The translations under genes and the position numbers were made by a program. Positions 8,155 through 11,233 of a DNA stretch of 11,233 nucleotides are shown here, in pieces. The stretch spans positions 1 through 11,233 of the forward strand of contig JAEMSV010000116.1 in NCBI GenBank assembly GCA_016462625.1, given 5' to 3'. The notes under the pieces are model-generated. The model had not been told where the DNA came from and made no database searches. It was given only the letters and a program-made list of their open reading frames with translations. The stretch is from Solirubrobacteraceae bacterium. Lineage in GTDB: Bacteria > Actinomycetota > Thermoleophilia > Solirubrobacterales > Solirubrobacteraceae. Position 1 is the stretch's first letter, and each line of letters starts with the position of its first letter.

Positions 8155-8199
8155 GCATGGCACGTCCATGCAGCGCGCCGCATGGACGTGCCATGCGGC
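8152..8199. repeat. 20-bp perfect inverted repeat upstream of hemW
   Basis: The left arm GCCGCATGGCACGTCCATGC (8152-8171) is the exact reverse complement of 8180-8199, with the 8-base loop AGCGCGCC between. Each arm is itself an inverted repeat: GCATGG, five bases, CCATGC (8155-8171 and 8180-8196). The same DNA can therefore form one long hairpin or two short ones. It lies between the divergent genes starting at 8040 (-) and 8262 (+), about 50 bases before the hemW -10 element. No other copy is in the window. It could be a cruciform or protein-binding site, a structured RNA or a dispersed repeat; the sequence alone does not decide. Confidence 0.8.
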
Positions 8200-8248
8200 G
8201 GTAGATCGCATAAGTATCGGTGCGAGCGTCTTGCGGCGGGGGCAGACC

Positions 8249-8254
8249 TAGACT
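8249..8254 (+). promoter_or_regulatory. -10 element TAGACT, leaderless promoter of hemW
   Basis: TAGACT ends seven bases before the ATG at 8262. No Shine-Dalgarno sequence lies between them. This supports the 8262 start over the in-frame upstream start at 8220, which adds unrelated Gly/Arg-rich residues. Confidence 0.55.
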
Positions 8255-8261
8255 CGGTTGC

Positions 8262-9473
8262 ATGGCTCGACTGCCAGAAGGAGACGCGGCGCCGCGCGAC
8301 GGGGCGCTGCCGGCGGAGGCGCTGGGACGGCTGAGCGGGCGACCGTTCGGGATCTATCTGCATGTGCCGTTCTGCTCGACGCGGTGCGGGTACTGCGACT
8401 TCAACACCTATGTGCCGGGCGAGGACGGATCGGCGCAGTCGGGGTTCATGGAGGCGGCGATCGCGGAGCTTGATCTTGCGGCGCGCACGCTCGGCGATCA
8501 GGCGCCGCCCGTTGACACAGTCTTCATCGGCGGCGGCACTCCGACGATCCTCCCGGCCGAAGACCTCGCCGCGCTCCTCGATGCAGTCCGTGAGCGCTTC
8601 GGCCTCAGAGAAAACGTCGAGGTCACCACCGAGGCCAACCCAGAGTCAGTCGATCCGATGAAGTTCGAGGCCCTGCGCGAAGCCGGCTTCACTCGCGTCT
8701 CGCTCGGCATGCAGTCCGCGGTCCCGGAAGTGCTCAGGACGCTCGACCGCGTCCACACTCCCGGCCGCCCAGAGGAGGCCGTCAAGGAAGCCCGCGCCGC
8801 CGGATTCGAGCAGGTCAGCCTCGACCTGATCTACGGAACCCCCGGCGAGACCGCAGGCGACTGGCGCACGAGCATCGAGGCTGCACTCTCCGCCGAGCCC
8901 GACCACATCAGCACCTACTCACTGATTGTCGAACCAGGCACACGGATGGCCGCGCAGGTCGCAAAGGGCGAGCTCATCGTCCCCGGCGAAGACACGATCG
9001 TCGACCGTTTCGAAACCGCCGAGCGCATCCTCGCCGGTGCCGGGATGGAGTGGTACGAGACCTGCAGCTGGGCGACCGGCCCCGACGCCCACTGCCGCCA
9101 CAACCTCGGCTACTGGTCCGGCGGGAACTGGTGGGGGATCGGACCTGGCGCGCACAGTCACGTGGGCGGCGTCAGATGGTGGAACGTCCTGCACCCGCGG
9201 GCCTGGAGCGAGAAGGCGAAGAATGGGATCTCACCCGCTGCGGCGCGCGAAATCCCCGACGAGGAGGCGCAGCGTCTCGAAGCAGTGATGCTCGGACTCA
9301 GGCTGAAAGAGGGCGTGGCGCTCGCGACCCTCACCGATCAAGGCCGTGCCGCGGCAGCGCAGAACCTCGCCACCGGCATGCTCGAGCCGGAGGACCACGC
9401 CGACGGTCGCGCGGTCCTGACGCTGAAGGGCCGCCTGATGGCCGATCCCGTCACAGTCGAGCTCTCTGCCTAA
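8262..9473 (+). CDS. hemW: Radical SAM protein, HemW (coproporphyrinogen-oxidase-like heme chaperone)
   Basis: The 403-residue protein starts its core with IYLHVPFCSTRCGYCDF. Cys38, Cys42 and Cys45 form the CX3CX2C site for the 4Fe-4S cluster that cleaves S-adenosylmethionine. FIGGGTPTIL follows as the SAM-contacting GGTP segment. TEANPESV, RVSLGMQS and SLDLIYGTPGET match the HemW/HemN pattern, and CRHNLGYW then GIGPGAHS are typical of HemW. HemN proper has a longer N-terminus and an additional Cys after the cluster motif; here the residue after CGYC is Asp, then Phe, as in HemW. HemW binds heme and is thought to deliver it to membrane enzymes; it is often misannotated as coproporphyrinogen III dehydrogenase. 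The protein is cytoplasmic. No heme-pathway partner lies nearby. Confidence 0.92.
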   Translation: MARLPEGDAAPRDGALPAEALGRLSGRPFGIYLHVPFCSTRCGYCDFNTYVPGEDGSAQSGFMEAAIAELDLAARTLGDQAPPVDTVFIGGGTPTILPAEDLAALLDAVRERFGLRENVEVTTEANPESVDPMKFEALREAGFTRVSLGMQSAVPEVLRTLDRVHTPGRPEEAVKEARAAGFEQVSLDLIYGTPGETAGDWRTSIEAALSAEPDHISTYSLIVEPGTRMAAQVAKGELIVPGEDTIVDRFETAERILAGAGMEWYETCSWATGPDAHCRHNLGYWSGGNWWGIGPGAHSHVGGVRWWNVLHPRAWSEKAKNGISPAAAREIPDEEAQRLEAVMLGLRLKEGVALATLTDQGRAAAAQNLATGMLEPEDHADGRAVLTLKGRLMADPVTVELSA

Positions 9474-9476
9474 GCT
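9471..9476 (+). promoter_or_regulatory. -10 element TAAGCT formed by the hemW stop codon
   Basis: The TAA stop of hemW and the next three bases read TAAGCT, a TANNNT hexamer. It ends six bases before the ATC at 9483, the same spacing as for the starts at 155, 212 and 2764. It would give the downstream gene its own leaderless transcript. Confidence 0.45.
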
Positions 9477-9482
9477 CAAGCG

Positions 9483-9866
9483 ATCAAAGCGGCGGATGAA
9501 ATAGTCACAGCGCTGCGCGAGCGCGAGCCGGTCTTTCACAACGATCCGCCCGGCGCGGATCGCGAGTACCTCGAAGAACTGATCGCTGAGGACTACTTCG
9601 AAGTCGGAGGGTCCGGGCGGATCTATTCGCGTGATCGCGTGATCGACACGGTTGTCGATCGCTACGAGCGCGAGGAGCCGCCGGTCGAGTACGAGGTTGA
9701 CGAGTTCGAGGTGCGGCAGATCGCTCCGCACATCTTTCTGGCGACCTACACGCTCAGTCAGCCCGACGGCCACGAGACGCGCGTGACCAGGCGCTCAACG
9801 ATCTGGACCGACGCAGGCGAGCGTTGGCAGGTCGTCTACCACCAGGGCACGGTCGTCGCGCCGTAG
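9483..9866 (+). CDS. DUF4440 / SnoaL-like (NTF2-fold) protein, probable ATC start
   Basis: The frame reads IKAADEIVTALREREPVF, then LIAEDYFEVGGSGRIYSRD, VRQIAPHIFLATYTL, RRSTIWTD and WQVVYHQGTVV. This is the order of elements in DUF4440 proteins: N-terminal helix, EDYFEVGxSGRxYSR, then beta strands ending in W-x-V-x-x-HQ(G)T. The fold is a small cone-shaped NTF2-like barrel. Members are enzymes or ligand binders, and the function here is unknown. The first GTG in frame (9639) would remove the helix and the conserved EVGGSGR motif, leaving 75 residues. Between the hemW stop (TAA, same frame) and 9639 no ATG, GTG or TTG occurs in frame. ATC at 9483 gives 127 residues and sits six bases after a TANNNT element. 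CTG at 9513 is the main alternative. Confidence 0.75.
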   Translation: MKAADEIVTALREREPVFHNDPPGADREYLEELIAEDYFEVGGSGRIYSRDRVIDTVVDRYEREEPPVEYEVDEFEVRQIAPHIFLATYTLSQPDGHETRVTRRSTIWTDAGERWQVVYHQGTVVAP

Positions 9867-9878
9867 CCCTACGCGACG
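9854..9878. terminator. Hairpin spanning the convergent stop codons
   Basis: CGTCGCG (9854-9860) and CGCGACG (9872-9878) form a perfect 7-bp stem, extendable by a G-U and a G-C pair. The 11-base loop holds both convergent stop codons (TAG at 9864-9866, and CTA at 9869-9871, read as TAG on the other strand). It could act on transcripts from both directions. There is no U-tract. Confidence 0.45.
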
Positions 9879-10624
9879 GCGTCGATGTTCAGGCGCACGT
9901 AGTCGACGGCAGGCTCGCCGCCAATGATCGCCTCGACCTGTTCGGCGAACGGTTCGAAGAGCTCCTCGGGCAGGCGCTCCCGGTGGGCGCCGAGGATGAC
10001 TTCGCGCAGATGCTTGCCGAGATCCTCCGGATACACCGGGCGCGGCTCGAGCCACGCGTCGACTTTCGTGAAGCCCGCGCCCAGCATCAGCCGCTCGGTC
10101 TCGTCGGGGTTCGCGAAGTGCGAGGGGTGCCAGCCGTCGACGTACTCGGCGAAGGGCTCGCGCGCGGCCACCTCTGAGTACGCGCGCTGCACGCCGGCGA
10201 TGTTGCCCTCGCCGCCGCACTGGGCGACCAGCGTGCCGCCGGGCTTCATCACCGCATGCAGATTGCGCCAGAGCAGCGCGTGATCCTTCACCCAGTGGAA
10301 AGTGGCCGTGCTGAAGACCACGTCCACCTTCCGCTCGCCGAGGTCGAGCGCGTGGAGATCGCCCTGCACGACTTCGACGTTGGGCGTGTCCGCGAAGCGC
10401 TCGCGCGCGTGCGCGACCATCTGCGGCGCGGCGTCCAGGGCGATGACGTGACCGTCGGGGACACGCTCCGCGAGTGTCTGGCTGATCGCACCGGTGCCGG
10501 CTCCGGCGTCGAGCACCGTCTCGTCTCCGGCCAACGAGAGGCGTTCGAGCACTTCACGACCGAGCGCGATCACGCCGGCGTTGGTGCGGTCGTAGTCCTC
10601 TGCGTTCCAGTCGTGCGGTGCCAT
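9869..10624 (-). CDS. SAM-dependent methyltransferase, trans-aconitate 2-methyltransferase-like
   Basis: The 251-residue protein is a class I methyltransferase. Motif I VLDAGAGTGA (37-46) binds S-adenosylmethionine and Asp64 in IALDAAPQMV should contact the ribose. VVQGDLHAL (86-94) is the adenine loop and PGG (128-130) starts the post-core strand. The Tam family has a motif close to SNAxLQWVPDH; here FSTATFHWVKDH (104-115) sits at the same place, which suggests a Tam-like small carboxylic acid or related substrate without proving it. The enzyme is likely cytoplasmic. The ATG at 10624 follows AAAGGGG with seven bases between. A TATGAT -10 element and an operator-like repeat lie about 30-60 bases upstream, so a repressor probably controls it. 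No regulator gene is in the window. Confidence 0.85.
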   Translation of the reverse strand: MAPHDWNAEDYDRTNAGVIALGREVLERLSLAGDETVLDAGAGTGAISQTLAERVPDGHVIALDAAPQMVAHARERFADTPNVEVVQGDLHALDLGERKVDVVFSTATFHWVKDHALLWRNLHAVMKPGGTLVAQCGGEGNIAGVQRAYSEVAAREPFAEYVDGWHPSHFANPDETERLMLGAGFTKVDAWLEPRPVYPEDLGKHLREVILGAHRERLPEELFEPFAEQVEAIIGGEPAVDYVRLNIDAVA

Positions 10625-10653
10625 CTGGGCGCCCCTTTCGTCGGTCGATCGCC

Positions 10654-10659
10654 ATCATA
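10654..10659 (-). promoter_or_regulatory. -10 element TATGAT of the methyltransferase gene
   Basis: The reverse strand reads TATGAT 29 bases before the ATG at 10624, giving a short 5' leader with an AAAGGGG ribosome binding site. No strong -35 hexamer is found. The hexamer overlaps the first two bases of the operator-like repeat at 10658-10687. Confidence 0.5.
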
Positions 10660-10687
10660 ACATACAGATGTACGTCACAACGTACAG
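10658..10687. promoter_or_regulatory. Operator-like site with three TRACRTACA-type half sites
   Basis: TAACATACAG (10658-10667) and the inverted ATGTACGTCA (10668-10677; reverse complement TGACGTACAT) form a 20-bp imperfect palindrome with 8 of 10 positions alike. A third half, CAACGTACAG (10678-10687), follows directly in the first orientation. Halves 2 and 3 also make the perfect repeat TGTACG-N6-CGTACA (10669-10686). The ACATACA-type half resembles operators of AcrR-like TetR repressors. The position over the -10 element fits repression of the methyltransferase gene. Confidence 0.55.
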
Positions 10688-10863
10688 GCAGCTTTCAATA
10701 CCGTCCGAGGGACTGAATATTTCGCGCTAAACTTCGCTGACCTCGTCCTTTCCGGCCGGGGTGTTTTTTTGAGGTCTGCCCTTTCTCGCCTTGTGCATCG
10801 AACTCACATGCACGGCACGATCGTTCCGGCAGACTCCCATCACGAACTTAGACCGATTGAGAT
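10688..10863. other. Intergenic region before rpmG, no gene seen
   Basis: There is no convincing coding frame and no tRNA: no T-arm consensus is present. A possible -10, TAAACT, lies at 10728-10733 without a good -35. GACCTC (10739-10744) can pair with GAGGTC (10771-10776) across a 26-base loop that contains CCGGCCGG and a run of seven T (10764-10770). GTGCAT (10793-10798) can pair with ATGCAC (10808-10813) around a nine-base loop. If transcription starts near 10740, the rpmG mRNA would carry a leader of about 120 bases with these structures. Confidence 0.4.
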
Positions 10864-11028
10864 ATGGCACGCGGAGACGTAAGAATCGCTGTGACGCTCG
10901 CCTGCGAAGAGTGCAAGCGCCACAACTACCAAACAAATAAATCGAAGCGGAACAACCCGGACCGCATCGAGATGAAGAAGTACTGCCGCTGGTGCGGCGG
11001 TCAACGCCCGCACAAGGAGACGAGGTAG
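10864..11028 (+). CDS. rpmG: 50S ribosomal protein L33, zinc-binding type
   Basis: This 54-residue protein was recognised directly. It starts [20 protein letters not shown], with Cys14 and Cys17, continues [10 protein letters not shown] as in L33, and has [14 protein letters not shown] with Cys41 and Cys44. The four cysteines form the zinc-ribbon (C+) version of L33. It is a component of the large ribosomal subunit near the E site. The length is normal. The ATG at 10864 is preceded only by a weak GAG (GATTGAGAT). The SecE gene starts six bases after the stop, the usual rpmG-secE order. The tRNA-Trp gene that often sits between them in other bacteria is absent. Confidence 0.95.
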   Translation: MARGDVRIAVTLACEECKRHNYQTNKSKRNNPDRIEMKKYCRWCGGQRPHKETR

Positions 11029-11034
11029 TCCCTC

Positions 11035-11233
11035 GTGGCGCGTAACCGTCAAAAGGCAAAGCAGCGCAAGGCGCGCCAGGAAGCGAACGCGGCCAAGTCC
11101 GGCGCACCCGCGAGCGGCGCACCTGAGACCGTCGGCGCACCGCCGACCGACGAGGGCACCGTCAAGGCAGCCGCGTCAGTCGAGGCCGCAGACGAGATCC
11201 GTCGCACAGCCAAGCTCAAGCCTGAGCCCGCGA
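11035..11233 (+). CDS. secE: Preprotein translocase subunit SecE, N-terminal part
   Basis: The GTG at 11035 opens MARNRQKAKQRKARQEANAA, a basic start typical of actinobacterial SecE with long cytoplasmic N-terminal tails. It is followed by an Ala/Gly/Pro/Glu-rich linker (GAPASGAPETVGAPP). About 66 codons are present before the window ends; the conserved membrane helix is expected further downstream. SecE is the essential small subunit of the SecYEG channel. The GAGG at 11022-11025, which overlaps the end of rpmG, lies nine bases before the GTG and couples the two genes. The call rests on the position after rpmG and the tail composition, since the diagnostic domain is outside the window. Confidence 0.82.
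   Translation, partial: MARNRQKAKQRKARQEANAAKSGAPASGAPETVGAPPTDEGTVKAAASVEAADEIRRTAKLKPEPA

Noticed and set aside
8152..8204. REP element of the RAYT type
   Set aside because: The GTAG tetranucleotide lies 3' of the stem on the plus strand rather than 5', no RAYT transposase is present and only one copy is seen.
9639..9866. GTG at 9639 as start of the DUF4440-like gene
   Set aside because: It would cut off the N-terminal helix and the EVGGSGRIYSR motif, which are clearly encoded in the same open frame upstream.
10739..10776. Rho-independent terminator at the run of seven T
   Set aside because: No stable stem directly precedes the T run (CCGGCCGG has no room for a loop), and no plus-strand gene ends nearby.
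10688..11034. tRNA gene near rpmG or between rpmG and secE
   Set aside because: No cloverleaf or T-arm consensus is found, and only six bases separate rpmG and secE.

Overview
The window is chromosomal DNA from a GC-rich actinobacterium. The L33 gene followed directly by a SecE with a long basic, Ala/Pro-rich N-terminus, GTG starts, a DUF2510 protein and many starts without a ribosome binding site suggest Thermoleophilia (Solirubrobacterales-like). That placement is inference from recognition; no marker search could be run. I see no transposase, phage gene, CRISPR array, rRNA or tRNA.

Layout. 1-155 (-): start of a lipoprotein, running off the left edge, divergent from 212-1033 (+), an alpha/beta hydrolase. 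1035-1379 (-): small three-helix membrane protein. 1412-2764 (-): class III PLP aminotransferase. 2904-3143 (+): small DUF2510 protein. 3174-4220 (+): extended SDR reductase. 4292-6121 (+): ABC-F ATPase of Uup type. 6162-6347 (-): a small membrane-protein gene that looks broken by a one-base frameshift. 6491-6850 (+): single-helix membrane protein. 6854-7810 and 7807-8040 (-): an unrecognised two-gene unit with a 4-base ATGA overlap. 8041-8261: intergenic region with a 20-bp perfect inverted repeat. 8262-9473 (+): HemW-like radical SAM protein. 9483-9866 (+): DUF4440-like protein with no ordinary start codon. 9869-10624 (-): trans-aconitate-methyltransferase-like enzyme behind an operator-like site. 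10864-11028 (+): rpmG. 11035-11233 (+): start of secE.

The genes look mostly like housekeeping and accessory enzymes with individual promoters, not one pathway. The firmest functional groupings are rpmG-secE (translation/secretion, usually leading to nusG) and the coupled pair at 6854-8040. The most notable pattern is regulatory. Several genes have a TANNNT -10 element ending 6-8 bases before the start codon and no Shine-Dalgarno sequence, as expected for leaderless mRNAs. This grammar places the lipoprotein start at a GTG and, at 9483, points to an AUC start codon. Other unexplained structures are the 8152-8199 palindrome, a three-half-site TetR/AcrR-like operator at 10658-10687, and hairpins built from convergent gene ends.
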